Part shown: positions 36,068 through 45,809 of the stretch, piece by piece
Position numbering within the stretch: position 1 is the stretch's first letter
How the letters are laid out: each line of letters starts with the position of its first letter
Origin: Achromobacter agilis
Lineage (GTDB): Bacteria; Pseudomonadota; Gammaproteobacteria; Burkholderiales; Burkholderiaceae_B
Reading direction: 5' to 3'
Assembly (NCBI RefSeq): GCF_900496965.1
Contig: NZ_UFQB01000017.1
Span: forward strand, 62,001-126,000
DNA length: 64,000 nt
Made by a program: the position numbers and the translations under genes
The notes under the pieces: generated by a model
Databases searched by the model: none
What the model was told of the DNA's origin: nothing
Seen by the model: the letters and a program-made list of their open reading frames with translations, nothing else

Positions 36068-36997
36068 ATGGCTACCTACCAGAACCCGCGCTATCGCGGC
36101 ATATTCCCGGTCGTCCCCACCACCTTTTCCGAGTCCGGCGAGCTGGACCTGCCCAGCCAGAAGCGGGCGGTGGATTTCATGATCGACTCCGGCGTCGACG
36201 GCCTCTGCATCCTGGCCAATTTTTCCGAGCAGTTCGTGCTGTCGGACGACGAGCGCGAAATCCTGACGCGGACCATCCTGGAGTACGTCGCTGGCCGCGT
36301 GCCGGTCATCGTGACCACCACGCACTTCAGCACCCAGGTCTGCGCCGCGCGCAGCCGCCGCGCGCAAGAGCAGGGCGCCGCCATGCTGATGATCATGCCG
36401 CCGTACCACGGCGCCACGATCCGCGTGTCCGAGGAACAAGTGACGGGGTTCTTCCAGCGCGTGTCCGATGCGGTGGACATCCCCATCATGATCCAGGACG
36501 CGCCGGTCGCCGGCACGCCGCTGTCGGCCGCGGCGCTGGCGCGGATGGCGCGCGAGATCGAACACGTTGCCTACTTCAAGATCGAGACGGCGGGCGCGGC
36601 CTCCAAGCTGCGCGACCTGATCGCCCTGGGCGGCGCGGCGGTGGAAGGTCCGTGGGACGGCGAGGAAGCCATTACCCTGCTGCCCGACCTGGACGCGGGC
36701 GCGACCGGCTCCATGACCGGCGGCGGCTTCGCCGACGGTCTGCGCCCCATCATCGAGGCCCACCGCGCCGGCAACCGGGACGAGGCCTACCGCCTGTACG
36801 AGCGCTGGCTGCCTCTGATCAATTACGAGAACCGCCAGGGCGGCATCCTCAGCGCCAAGGCCTTGATGAAGGCGGGCGGCGTGATCGCCTGCGAGGCGCC
36901 GCGGCACCCGCTGCCGGCCATGCGCGAGGAGGTCCGCCAGGGCCTGCTGGAGACCGCCCGCCGCCTGGACCCGCTGGTGCTGCGCTGGGGGCGTTGA
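36068..36997 (+). CDS. Dihydrodipicolinate synthase (DapA)-family aldolase or dehydratase
   Basis: 309 residues, TIM barrel. The Schiff-base Lys171 lies in VAYFKIETAG; the conserved Tyr is in MPPYHG (113). The DapA YN-P-GR motif is replaced by QDAPVAGTPL, so the substrate is not that of true DapA; relatives act on 2-keto-3-deoxy sugar acids, giving pyruvate plus an aldehyde, or dehydrate them. The start is 2 bp after the dehydratase stop, so the products are probably used in sequence. Last gene of the operon; a large palindrome follows. Confidence 0.87.
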   Translation: MATYQNPRYRGIFPVVPTTFSESGELDLPSQKRAVDFMIDSGVDGLCILANFSEQFVLSDDEREILTRTILEYVAGRVPVIVTTTHFSTQVCAARSRRAQEQGAAMLMIMPPYHGATIRVSEEQVTGFFQRVSDAVDIPIMIQDAPVAGTPLSAAALARMAREIEHVAYFKIETAGAASKLRDLIALGGAAVEGPWDGEEAITLLPDLDAGATGSMTGGGFADGLRPIIEAHRAGNRDEAYRLYERWLPLINYENRQGGILSAKALMKAGGVIACEAPRHPLPAMREEVRQGLLETARRLDPLVLRWGR

Positions 36998-37030
36998 GCA
37001 AGGACTGCGCAGTCCGCCAAACACACTGTT

Positions 37031-37064
37031 CCGTCACGCTGAACAAGCTTGTCAGGCGTGACGG
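37031..37064. promoter_or_regulatory. 34-bp imperfect palindrome between the DapA-family gene and the ABC exporter
   Basis: Outer arms CCGTCACGC (37031-37039) and GCGTGACGG (37056-37064) are perfect; the inner part is centred on ACAAGCTTGT. Overall 14 of 17 positions pair. TAAAAT (37066-37071) directly after it could be a -10 element for the GTG-started ABC gene at 37102. It may be an operator or a terminator hairpin without a T tract. Confidence 0.5.
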
Positions 37065-37101
37065 TTAAAATCCCTGGCTATCCATCTCGTCGGGGGCTCG
37101 T

Positions 37102-38021
<920 letters not shown>

Positions 38022-38025
<4 letters not shown>

Positions 38026-38783
38026 ATTTCTACGCCATCCGCGCTATCTACCTGTTTGAAATGGCCCGCGCGTGGCGCACGCTGATGCAGAGCGTGCTGT
38101 CGCCCGTGATTTCCACGTCGCTGTATTTCGTGGTGTTCGGTTCCGCCATCGGCTCGCACATGGTCGAGATCGACGGTGTGAGCTACGGGGCCTTCATCGT
38201 GCCCGGCATGATCATGCTGTCGCTCTTGACGCAAAGCATCGCCAACGCGTCCTTCGGCATCTACATGCCGCGGTTTTCCGGGACCATCTACGAAATCCAC
38301 TCGGCGCCCATCTCCTATGTGGAGATCGTCATGGGCTATGTCGGGGCCGCAGCCAGCAAATCGATCATCCTGGGGCTGATCATGCTGGCCACGGCCCGGC
38401 TGTTCGTGGCCTTCGACGTGGCGCATCCGGTCTGGATGCTGGCCTTCCTGGTGCTCACGTCCGTGACCTTCAGCCTGTTCGGCTTCATCATCGGGATCTG
38501 GGCCGACGGTTTCGAGAAGCTGCAGATCATCCCGCTGATGATCATTACGCCGCTGACCTTCCTGGGCGGCACCTTCTATTCCATCAAGATGCTGCCGCCG
38601 TTCTGGCAGGCCGCCACCCTGTTCAACCCGGTCGTGTACCTCGTCAGCGGCTTCCGCTGGGCGTTCTACGGGGTGGCCGACGTCAGCGTGGAAATCAGCG
38701 TCGGCATGACGCTGGGTTTCCTGCTGGCCTGCGTGCTGGGCGTGCGCTGGATCTTCAAGACGGGTTACCGGCTGAAGACCTAA
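38022..38783 (+). CDS. ABC-2 type exporter, permease protein
   Basis: 253 residues with six membrane helices of the ABC-2 membrane family. Landmarks are [21 protein letters not shown] near the N-terminus, the [19 protein letters not shown] loop, and [19 protein letters not shown] before the last helices, a NodJ/ABC-2 signature region. Its ATG lies in the stop of the ATPase gene, giving fixed stoichiometry. It forms the channel at the inner membrane. Confidence 0.92.
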
Positions 38784-38818
38784 GGTCTGTGCAACGCGCC
38801 TGTCAGCGTGAACAGACC
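38784..38818 (+). other. Nested stem-loop just after the ABC permease gene
   Basis: GGTCTGT (38784-38790) pairs with ACAGACC (38812-38818), and inside it ACGC pairs with GCGT. It begins one base after the stop codon. There is no T run, so it is a candidate 3'-end stabiliser or Rho-linked end rather than an intrinsic terminator. Confidence 0.45.
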
Positions 38819-38863
38819 CTAGGCGCGCGCGGGGGCCGCATCGGGCCAGGCTCCCGGCGCCAA

Positions 38864-39571
38864 CTACGTGGCGGGCAAGCTTTCAGTCGTCGGAGCGGCG
38901 CGCGCCATGCCGCCGAAGGCGTCCAGCAGCCGCTCGCGCCAGGCGTGCACGGGGTCGTCGCCGGCCAGCAGTTCGAGGGGACTGGTGCAGCGGGCCCACA
39001 TGAACATGCCGAATACGGCGTAGTCCGCATACGCGGGCTGTTCGCCCGCCAGCCACGGTTGACGGCTCAGCGTTTGCCGCAGGGGCAGCAGCGATGCGCG
39101 CAGCGCCGCGATTTGTTCGCCATAGCCGGCGGGCAGGTCTTCAAGCTTTCCGAAGCGCTTTTCACGCGTTGCGCGGAAGTAGTCCTTGTCCTTGTCGTGG
39201 ATCAGTCCATGGATGCTCGGCAGCAGCAGGCGCGCCAGCGTGGGCACCAGCGTGGCGTCCGTCCAGGCGTTCGCGAACAGGCTCAGCGCGCGGCCGGCTT
39301 CGCCGCCGAACAGCGACGGGCGCTCGGGGAAGGCCTCTTCGAGATAGCAGGCGATTTGCCACGAGTCGCTGACCACGTGCGTGCCGTTCACCAGCACCGG
39401 CACCAGCTTCTGGCCGGAGAAGTCGATGGCTTCCTTCTCGGTGAAGCGCCAGGGCACGGTCTTGGCGGACAGGCCCTTGTGGGCCAGCGCCATGCGCGTT
39501 TTCCAGCAATGCGGGCTGAACCGCAGCGACGGGTCGGCGCCCGCCAGGTCATAGAGGGTGAGATCCGGCAT
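38864..39571 (-). CDS. Glutathione S-transferase family protein
   Basis: 235 residues. N-terminal thioredoxin-like domain with TLYDLAGADPSLRFSPHCWKTRMAL (cysteine in the position of the catalytic residue of Cys-type GSTs), the cis-Pro strand LVPVLVNGTHVVSDSWQIACYLEE, then an all-helical C-terminal domain. The position SPHCWKTR recalls beta-etherase/LigE-like and GstB-like GSTs. ATG 39571 is chosen over a TTG at 39574. Substrate unknown; conjugation of glutathione to electrophiles or ether cleavage are possibilities. Confidence 0.85.
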   Translation of the reverse strand: MPDLTLYDLAGADPSLRFSPHCWKTRMALAHKGLSAKTVPWRFTEKEAIDFSGQKLVPVLVNGTHVVSDSWQIACYLEEAFPERPSLFGGEAGRALSLFANAWTDATLVPTLARLLLPSIHGLIHDKDKDYFRATREKRFGKLEDLPAGYGEQIAALRASLLPLRQTLSRQPWLAGEQPAYADYAVFGMFMWARCTSPLELLAGDDPVHAWRERLLDAFGGMARAAPTTESLPAT

Positions 39572-39633
39572 CAAGATTCCGCGCTCCTTCGTGAGAACTG
39601 GGGGAGAAACGGAAACAGGATAACTGCAGAACG

Positions 39634-39670
39634 AAAAAACGCCACCCGCCCTCCCGGGCGCGTGGCGTTT
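39634..39670 (-). terminator. Intrinsic terminator downstream of the DUF4168 gene
   Basis: Read on the minus strand, AAACGCCAC pairs with GTGGCGTTT around a GC-rich inner stem and the stem runs into six T residues. It lies 23 bases after the DUF4168 stop. On the plus strand it is not followed by a T run beyond the stem itself. Confidence 0.8.
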
Positions 39671-39692
39671 GCCGCGGCGGGGGGCGGCGGCG

Positions 39693-40106
39693 TTACTTGG
39701 CGGCGGGGCCGCCCTTGCTCATGCCCATCACGCGCTGCTTGAGCTGGGGATCCTGCTGCACGGCCTGGCCGATGCCGTTGAATTCCTCAACGGTCAGGCC
39801 GTCCGCGCGGACCAGTTGCACCATCTTGGCGTCCGCTTCCTCGACGACCTTCTGCTTGGCTTCGTCCGTCTTGGCGGCGTCGACCTTGGGCCGGTATTCG
39901 TCCACGACGCCGGAAATCTTCTGCGATGCCGACGCGAAACGCTGCAGTTGCTGGTCGGTCGGTTGAATCGCGGGCGGGGGCGCCATTTGCTGCTGCGCCT
40001 GGGCCTGGCCTTGCGCCTGGCCGGCTGGTTGGGCAAAGGCGGGGGCACCGGACAGCGCCGTCGTCAGCAGGGCGGCGGATAGGAATGCGTAAGTGGAACG
40101 CTGCAT
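39693..40106 (-). CDS. DUF4168 domain-containing secreted protein
   Basis: 137 residues with a signal peptide cleaved at AFA-Q (about residue 25). A Gln/Ala/Pro-rich linker precedes the DUF4168 core, two helices with QLQRFASASQKISGVVDEYRPKV and LTVEEFNGIGQAVQQDPQLKQRV. The family is widespread in proteobacteria and cyanobacteria, periplasmic, of unknown function. It stands alone with its own terminator; the 210-bp upstream gap shows no gene. Confidence 0.88.
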   Translation of the reverse strand: MQRSTYAFLSAALLTTALSGAPAFAQPAGQAQGQAQAQQQMAPPPAIQPTDQQLQRFASASQKISGVVDEYRPKVDAAKTDEAKQKVVEEADAKMVQLVRADGLTVEEFNGIGQAVQQDPQLKQRVMGMSKGGPAAK

Positions 40107-40316
40107 GAAACCTCCATGTTCCGGTTGAATGTCTGGCCATGATGACCATCGGGCCGGCCCAGGGGCAAGTTTCTCGATGTGTTTTCCTGTGTCGGCAGGC
40201 CACGGGATGCGCGAGCGGCGCGGGAGGGGGCTCCCCGCGGCGCGCTGGAAACGTTTTGCGCGCTTTCGTAGTCGCTGCTGGCCGCGATGTTTCCTTAGGT
40301 GTTCGGCGTCCGGGCC

Positions 40317-41129
40317 CTAGACCGCTAGCATGCTCAGCATGACCAGCGCCAGCAGCAGCACGTAGACGCGGGCATGCAGGCGGTCGGGGATGCGGGGAAT
40401 CAGGGGCGCCGCCAGGCGGATGCCCGCCAGCGAGCCCAGCGCCAGGGCGGCGAAGGCCAGCAGGTCCACGTAGCCCACGATCCACGGTGCCAGGGCATCG
40501 GGCAGGCCGCGGGCCGCCGCCATGTAGGCCAGTGTGCCGACGATGGCAACGGGCAGCGTCAGCGGGTTGGCCATCGCCGCCGCCTTGGACATGGGCAGGC
40601 CCCGGCGCCGCAGCAGCGGCACCGTCATGACGCTGCCGCCGACCCCCAGAAAGGCCGCGATCACGCCGATGGCCACCCCGCCGCCCACCATGACGCCTTG
40701 GCCCAGCGGACGCGGGCGGGTGTCGCCTTGCGCCATGAAGCCCTGGCGCAGCAGGCAATCCAGGATGGTCACGCCCAGGTAGGCGATGAAGGCGTACCGC
40801 ACGAGTCCGCCGCTGGCCTGGGTGGCGGCCAGCGCACCGAGCAGGGAACCCGCCGCGATGAAGGCCGCCAGCGGCCAGACATAGGCGCGCACGATGTTGC
40901 CGGCGCGCTGGTGCTTGCGCGTGGCCGCGACCGAGTTGACGATCATGACGCAGGTGGACGTGGCCACCGCGATGTGCATGGCCGACTGCCCGATGGCGTC
41001 CTGCGTGCCGTGGGTGGCGGTCAGCACGCCGTACAGCACGGGCACCACGACAAAGCCGCCGCCAAAGCCGAACAGCACGGTCGTCACGCCGCTGAGGCAA
41101 CCGAAAAACGCCAGAACCAGATAAACCAT
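40317..41129 (-). CDS. TauE/SafE family sulfite or organosulfonate exporter-like membrane protein
   Basis: 270 residues, about eight membrane helices in two repeats. Characteristic segments are GVTTVLFGFGGGFVVVPVLY near the N-terminus and the second-half copy GVIAAFLGVGGSVMTVPLLRRRGLPMSKAAAMAN. The family moves sulfite, taurine-derived or sulfoacetate anions across the inner membrane. It is divergent from the AraC-type regulator gene with 125 bp between them, so that regulator may control it. Confidence 0.9.
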   Translation of the reverse strand: MVYLVLAFFGCLSGVTTVLFGFGGGFVVVPVLYGVLTATHGTQDAIGQSAMHIAVATSTCVMIVNSVAATRKHQRAGNIVRAYVWPLAAFIAAGSLLGALAATQASGGLVRYAFIAYLGVTILDCLLRQGFMAQGDTRPRPLGQGVMVGGGVAIGVIAAFLGVGGSVMTVPLLRRRGLPMSKAAAMANPLTLPVAIVGTLAYMAAARGLPDALAPWIVGYVDLLAFAALALGSLAGIRLAAPLIPRIPDRLHARVYVLLLALVMLSMLAV

Positions 41130-41254
41130 GCTGCCCGTCCTTCCAGGGGAAAACCGTCACGATACGGCCGCGAGGTTTGGCCCGCTTTCGAGGATTGGAC
41201 AATAATGTTCGTATTTCGGCCATCCGATACGCCGCCAGGCAGGCGGACCCAGCC

Positions 41255-42022
41255 ATGCGCAACGCCCATATCGACCGTTACGACCATCTGGACCGGCCCG
41301 TCGTGGCCATCGGCAACGACTACGGCCCCGGCCAGCTGCTGCCGGCGCACGCGCACCGCCGAGCCCAGTTGCTGTATGGCGCGACCGGGGTGATGCAGGT
41401 CGCCACCCGCGATGGCAACTGGGTCGTGCCGCCGCAGCGCGCCGTCTGGATCCCCGCGGGCGTGACGCACGAGGTCCGCATGCTGGGCGTCAGCACGCGC
41501 AGCGCTTACATAGCGCCGGGGGCGGCGCGCGCCCAGGGCCTGGCCTGCGAGGTAGTCGAGGTGTCGCCGCTGCTGCGGCAGTTGCTGATGGACGCCGTGG
41601 ACATGCCCGTCGACTACGACCAGGCCGGGCGTGACGGCGCGCTGGCGGCCTTGCTGCTGCATGAGGTGGAGCGCGCGCCGGTGCTGCCCCTGCATATCCC
41701 GCTGCCGGCCGATGAGCGCCTGGCGGCCCTGTGCCGGGCGTTCATCGCCGCGCCCGACGTGCGCGCCGCGCCGCAAGCCTGGGCCCGCCGCCTGCACATG
41801 AGCCCGCGCACTTTCAGCCGCCATTTCCGCGAACAGACGGGTATGGCGTTCTCGGAATGGCGCCAGCGGGCCTGCGTGGTGCTGGCGCTGTCGCGGCTGG
41901 CCTCGGGCGCGCCGGTCACCATCATCGCGCTGGATTTCGGCTACCAGAGCCCGGCCGCGTTTTCCACGATGTTCCGGCGCATGCTGGGGCACCCGCCCAC
42001 GGCGTACCTGCGCCAGGGCTAG
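41255..42022 (+). CDS. AraC-family transcriptional regulator with N-terminal cupin
   Basis: 255 residues. N-terminal cupin (about 15-95) with LPAHAHRRAQLLYGATGVMQV and WVVPPQRAVWIPAGVTHEV; C-terminal AraC HTH pair (about 155-250) with LHMSPRTFSRHFREQTGMAFSEW and the second helix IIALDFGYQSPAAFSTMFRRMLG. The start at 41255 removes a spurious upstream extension. Divergent to the TauE/SafE gene and 14 bp before the flavin monooxygenase gene, so one or both may be targets. Confidence 0.9.
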   Translation: MRNAHIDRYDHLDRPVVAIGNDYGPGQLLPAHAHRRAQLLYGATGVMQVATRDGNWVVPPQRAVWIPAGVTHEVRMLGVSTRSAYIAPGAARAQGLACEVVEVSPLLRQLLMDAVDMPVDYDQAGRDGALAALLLHEVERAPVLPLHIPLPADERLAALCRAFIAAPDVRAAPQAWARRLHMSPRTFSRHFREQTGMAFSEWRQRACVVLALSRLASGAPVTIIALDFGYQSPAAFSTMFRRMLGHPPTAYLRQG

Positions 42023-42036
42023 GGCCTGTTGGTACT

Positions 42037-43248
42037 ATGCCGGCACTCATGACGCAACCGACCCCTTCCACGCATCCCCCCCTATCCATCGGCATCGCAG
42101 GCGCAGGCAGCGCCGGTCTGGCCACCGCCCTGGCGCTGGCGCGGGACGGCCACCAGGTGCGGGTGTTCGAGAAACACCACGGTTTCACCACCATGGGGGC
42201 GGGCCTGTTGCTGCAGCCGCCCGGTGTGCGCGCGCTGCGTACGCTGGGCGTGGACGTGGAGGCGTTGAACGTGGGCGCGCCCATCGACCGCCTGCTGGGC
42301 CTCTCGCACCGCGGTTGGCCGGTAGTGGATATCGACTACAAGGGCGACGGCGCGCGGGCCGTTACCCGGGCGGCATTGGGCGAAGTGCTGTTCGATGCCG
42401 CGCGGCGCGCAGGGGTCGCATTTTCGTTCGGCTGCCCGGTCGGCGTGCTCGACGTCCGGGAGGGAAAGGCGCTGGTGACGCACGGCGAGGGAGATAGCCA
42501 GGCCCAGTCCTGTTTCGATCTGTTCGTGGCGGCCGATGGCGCGGCCTCGGCGCTGCGCGAGCAGGCCGGGCTGGCCGCCAGTTCGCGCGCTTATGCCTGG
42601 GGCGCCTTGTGGGGCCAGTTCTGGGTTCCCGGCTGGGCGGGCGCGACGCAACTGCTGCAGCGGTTCCGCGGCACCCGCGAAATGATGGGCCTCCTGCCGA
42701 CCGAAATCGGGCCGCAAGGCGTGCGCCTGTCGCTGTTCTGGAGCATCCGGCACGACGCCTTGCCGGCCTGGAGGGCCGCGCCGATCGGCGAATGGAAGGC
42801 GCGCCTGTTGTCCTTGTGGCCGGAGGCCGCGCCGGTGGTCGACCAGATTTCAAGGCACGAGGACCTGGCGGTCGCTACCTACCGCCACACCTGGCCGCGA
42901 GGATTGGCCAAGGGGCCGTACTGCGCGGTGGGAGACGCAGGCCACGCGATGAGTCCGCAACTGGGCCTGGGCACGACGCTTGCTGCGTTGGACGCCTTGG
43001 CGCTGGCGCGGGCGCTGGGCCGGCATGGCGTGGCGCGCGGGCCCGCGAAATACGCCCGCAGCCGGCTCATGCCGTCGCGGCTGTACCAGACGTTGAGCCG
43101 CGCGCTGACGCCTTGCTTTCAGGCATCGGGGCCGGGGCTGTGGCGCGACGTGTTGTTCGGCGGGGCCTTGCTGGTGCCCGGCATGCGCGGGCTGATGAAG
43201 CGCGGCCTGCTGGCCATGCCGCAACCGGCCGCGCCCCGCCGCCGTTGA
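42037..43248 (+). CDS. FAD-dependent monooxygenase (PHBH-type oxidoreductase)
   Basis: About 403 residues. The dinucleotide-binding motif GIAGAGSAGLATALALARDG opens the protein, DLFVAADGAASALREQ is the DG motif, and CAVGDAGHAMSPQLGLG is the GD motif that binds the FAD ribityl, in the order of class A flavoprotein hydroxylases. Starts at 42037 and 42049 are both ATG with no clear ribosome site. Predicted activity is NAD(P)H-dependent hydroxylation of an aromatic or related substrate; no substrate can be named. Confidence 0.85.
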   Translation: MPALMTQPTPSTHPPLSIGIAGAGSAGLATALALARDGHQVRVFEKHHGFTTMGAGLLLQPPGVRALRTLGVDVEALNVGAPIDRLLGLSHRGWPVVDIDYKGDGARAVTRAALGEVLFDAARRAGVAFSFGCPVGVLDVREGKALVTHGEGDSQAQSCFDLFVAADGAASALREQAGLAASSRAYAWGALWGQFWVPGWAGATQLLQRFRGTREMMGLLPTEIGPQGVRLSLFWSIRHDALPAWRAAPIGEWKARLLSLWPEAAPVVDQISRHEDLAVATYRHTWPRGLAKGPYCAVGDAGHAMSPQLGLGTTLAALDALALARALGRHGVARGPAKYARSRLMPSRLYQTLSRALTPCFQASGPGLWRDVLFGGALLVPGMRGLMKRGLLAMPQPAAPRRR

Positions 43249-43261
43249 GCCGGCCGCGCCG

Positions 43262-43906
43262 TCAGGCCGCGTACCAGAGCACCGCGAAGAAATGGCAGAC
43301 GGTGCCGCCAAGCACGAACAGGTGCCAGACGAAGTGGCTGTAGCGCCAGCGGTTGTCGAGCACGAAGAACACCACGCCGCCCGTGTAGGCCAGCCCGCCC
43401 GCCACCAGCCACCATAGGCCGCCCGTGGGCACGCGTTCGATCAGGGGCTTCACCGCGATGAGCACCAGCCAGCCCATGGCCAGGTACAGCCCGGTGGAGA
43501 GGGCGGGGCGGTTGAGCCGTTTACTGGCCTTCAGCCCCACGCCGAGCAGGGCCATGCCCCACACCAGGCCGAACAGGGTCCAGCCCCAGGGCCCGCGCAG
43601 CGCGCCCAGCGCGAACGGCGTATAGGTGCCCGCGATCAGCAGGTAGATGGCAGAATGGTCCAGCACGTTGAAGAACTGCTTGGCGCGGCTGCGGGGCAAG
43701 GCGTGATAAATCGTGGAGGCCAGGTACAGCAGGCACATCGACGCGGCGAAGACCGCGGCCCCCGCGATGAACGCGGCGTCGCCCTGGCGCACCGCGGCGA
43801 CGATCAGGATGGGCGCGGACGCCACGGCACCGGCGGCGCCGACGCCATGGCTGATGGTGTTGGCGATTTCCTCGCCGAGGGTCTGGGGTCTGTCGTCGGG
43901 AAACAT
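43262..43906 (-). CDS. Hemolysin III family (PAQR) membrane protein
   Basis: 214 residues, seven predicted membrane helices. The family motifs are present: EEIANTISHGVGA at the N-terminus (conserved Glu/Ser/His), LLYLASTIYHALP, FNVLDHSAIYLLIAGTYTPF and the C-terminal SHFVWHLFVLGGTVCHFFAVL with conserved His residues that may bind zinc. Bacterial members (YqfA, TrhA) affect membrane energetics and lipid homeostasis; true haemolysis is doubtful for most. Confidence 0.93.
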   Translation of the reverse strand: MFPDDRPQTLGEEIANTISHGVGAAGAVASAPILIVAAVRQGDAAFIAGAAVFAASMCLLYLASTIYHALPRSRAKQFFNVLDHSAIYLLIAGTYTPFALGALRGPWGWTLFGLVWGMALLGVGLKASKRLNRPALSTGLYLAMGWLVLIAVKPLIERVPTGGLWWLVAGGLAYTGGVVFFVLDNRWRYSHFVWHLFVLGGTVCHFFAVLWYAA

Positions 43907-44121
43907 GAATGCGTCTTGGTTGGCGGGAAGCTTCCACCATAGGCGTTTTGCTGCGCCGCCTCAAGGCCGCCGCCGCACTTTGCGCGCGCGATGCAAAGGC
44001 GGTTTGATCTTGTGCAAACCGGGGGCTGCCTCAGGCGGCGGTATACCCCTGGCGCGAAGTTACGGTGTGATACATTCCATGCCGGTGTCAAGCTCAACGG
44101 GTTTACTGGCCGAGGCCTAGA

Positions 44122-45195
44122 ATGGCGCGCAGTTTTACCAGTCTGTTTTTCAAAACCGCGAAGAAACTCGGCAGGCTGCAACGCGCGGCGCTGCGCGCGG
44201 CGGCTCCCCAGGCCGCCCAGCGGCGCAGCGCTACCCGGCGCAAGGCGGCCGTCGCCGCCAGGCTGGCCGCCAAGTCCGTGGCGCCCGCGACGCCGTCTCT
44301 CGGCGGCGGCCGCTGGGAGGCCGGCCGGCAATTCTCCGACGGCCGGGGCCAGCGCCTCGGCTTCTCCCGCTATACGCCTGCTTGCGCCCCGCCGTCCGGC
44401 ATGCCGCTCGTGGTCATGCTGCATGGCTGCAGGCAGACATCCCTGGCGTTCGCCCGCGGTTCCCGCATGAACCAATGGGCCGACGCGGGCGGCTTCATGG
44501 TGCTGTATCCGCAGCAGTCCCTCGCGCGCCAGGTGCAGCGCTGCTGGCGCTGGTTCCAGCCGGACGAAGCGCACGGCGGCGCGGAGGCCGACCTGATTGC
44601 CGCGCTGATCCGGTCGGAATCGGCAAAGTTCGATCTGGATCCCGGGCGCATCTACGTCGCCGGCTTGTCCGCCGGCGCCGGCATGGCCGCGCTGGTGGCC
44701 CTGCGGCATCCCCGCCTGATCGCCGCCGTCGCCATGCATTCGGGGCCCGTGGTGGGGGACGCCCACGGCGCGGCCAGCGGTATCGCCACCATGCGGCGCG
44801 GCACGCTCAAGCCGCTGCTGCCTCTGCTGGAGCGCGTGGCGGATCCCGCCGTCTTCCAGATGGGCATGCCGGCTATGATCCTGCACGGGCAGCTGGATCC
44901 GGCGGTGGCGCCGCGCAACGCGCGCCAGTTGTTCGAACAGTTCAGGGCGGTCAACGGCCTGTCGCCCGACAGCACGCCGATCGAGCACGTGCTGGGCCTG
45001 GGCACCGAAAAAGCCTATCGCCGGGTGGATATGCTGCGCGGTCAGAACACGGTGCTGCGCCTGTGCGAGATCACGCGGCTGGAGCACGCCTGGAGCGGCG
45101 GCGACCCGTCCATCCGGTATCACGGGAGCAGCGGACCGGACGCCTCGTCGCTGATCTGGCGCTTTTTCCAGGCGCAGCGGCGGACAGGGAACTGA
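44122..45195 (+). CDS. PHB depolymerase family esterase
   Basis: 357 residues. A basic N-terminal stretch of 55 residues, not a classical signal peptide, precedes an alpha/beta hydrolase with oxyanion HGC (101-103), lipase box GLSAG (181-185, Ser183) and probable catalytic Asp/His in LHGQLDPAVAPRN and EHAWSGG. The PhaZ-type esterase family also includes feruloyl and acetylxylan esterases. The basic Ala/Arg/Lys-rich N-terminus could bind polyanions or phasin-coated granules; this is conjecture. Confidence 0.87.
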   Translation: MARSFTSLFFKTAKKLGRLQRAALRAAAPQAAQRRSATRRKAAVAARLAAKSVAPATPSLGGGRWEAGRQFSDGRGQRLGFSRYTPACAPPSGMPLVVMLHGCRQTSLAFARGSRMNQWADAGGFMVLYPQQSLARQVQRCWRWFQPDEAHGGAEADLIAALIRSESAKFDLDPGRIYVAGLSAGAGMAALVALRHPRLIAAVAMHSGPVVGDAHGAASGIATMRRGTLKPLLPLLERVADPAVFQMGMPAMILHGQLDPAVAPRNARQLFEQFRAVNGLSPDSTPIEHVLGLGTEKAYRRVDMLRGQNTVLRLCEITRLEHAWSGGDPSIRYHGSSGPDASSLIWRFFQAQRRTGN

Positions 45196-45234
45196 CCGGC
45201 CGGCGGGCATCAGGAACGGGGTATGCTCGACAGA

Positions 45235-45268
45235 CCGGCGCATTGTGCGCCGGCCGCCAAGTTTTTTT
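45235..45268 (+). other. Stem-loop followed by T7 between the esterase and DUF1993 genes
   Basis: CCGGCGCA (45235-45242), TTG loop, TGCGCCGG (45246-45253) form a perfect 8-bp stem; seven T residues stand at 45262-45268, eight bases further on. The gap between stem and T run makes it a weak intrinsic terminator for the esterase gene. Confidence 0.45.
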
Positions 45269-45281
45269 GGGAACCAACGCC

Positions 45282-45797
45282 ATGTCCCTGTCCCTGTACC
45301 AGGCTTGCGTGCCTGTCTTCATTCGCGGCCTGACCGTCCTGGCCGCCTTGCTGGAAAAGGGCGCTGCCCACGCCGCCGCGACGGGCGCCGATCCGGCCGA
45401 GCTCATCAATGCCCGTCTCGCGCCCGACATGTATCCGCTGTCCGGCCAGGTGCAGCGCGCCAGCGATGCCTCGAAATTCGCGGTGCAGCGCCTGTCGCGG
45501 GTGGAGGCGCCCAAGTTCCCCGACGAAGAAACCACGTTCGAGCAGCTGCAAGCACGCATCGCCGCGACGATCGCCTACCTGCAGAGCGTGACGGCGGACA
45601 AGCTGGATGGCGCCGAAAGCCGCAAGATCACGCTGGCTTTCGGCGACTTCAAGCAGGAGTTCCGGGGCGACGACTATCTGCTGACGTTCGCGCTGCCCAA
45701 TTTCTATTTCCACGTTACGACGGCGTACGGCCTCCTGCGGCAGGCGGGCGTGAAGATCGGCAAGCTCGACTTCCTGGGGCCCTACCCGCAGGCCTGA
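45282..45797 (+). CDS. DUF1993 family protein
   Basis: 171 residues. DUF1993 members are four-helix-bundle proteins of the DinB-like superfamily; matching parts are SLYQACVPVFIRGLTVLAALLEKG, the LAPDMYPLSGQVQRASDASKF region and LPNFYFHVTTAYGLLRQAGVKIGKLDFLG. The function is unknown. The start is the first ATG of the conserved region; upstream sequence in this frame is esterase shadow. Confidence 0.9.
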   Translation: MSLSLYQACVPVFIRGLTVLAALLEKGAAHAAATGADPAELINARLAPDMYPLSGQVQRASDASKFAVQRLSRVEAPKFPDEETTFEQLQARIAATIAYLQSVTADKLDGAESRKITLAFGDFKQEFRGDDYLLTFALPNFYFHVTTAYGLLRQAGVKIGKLDFLGPYPQA

Positions 45798-45809
45798 CGT
45801 GCGGCGGCC

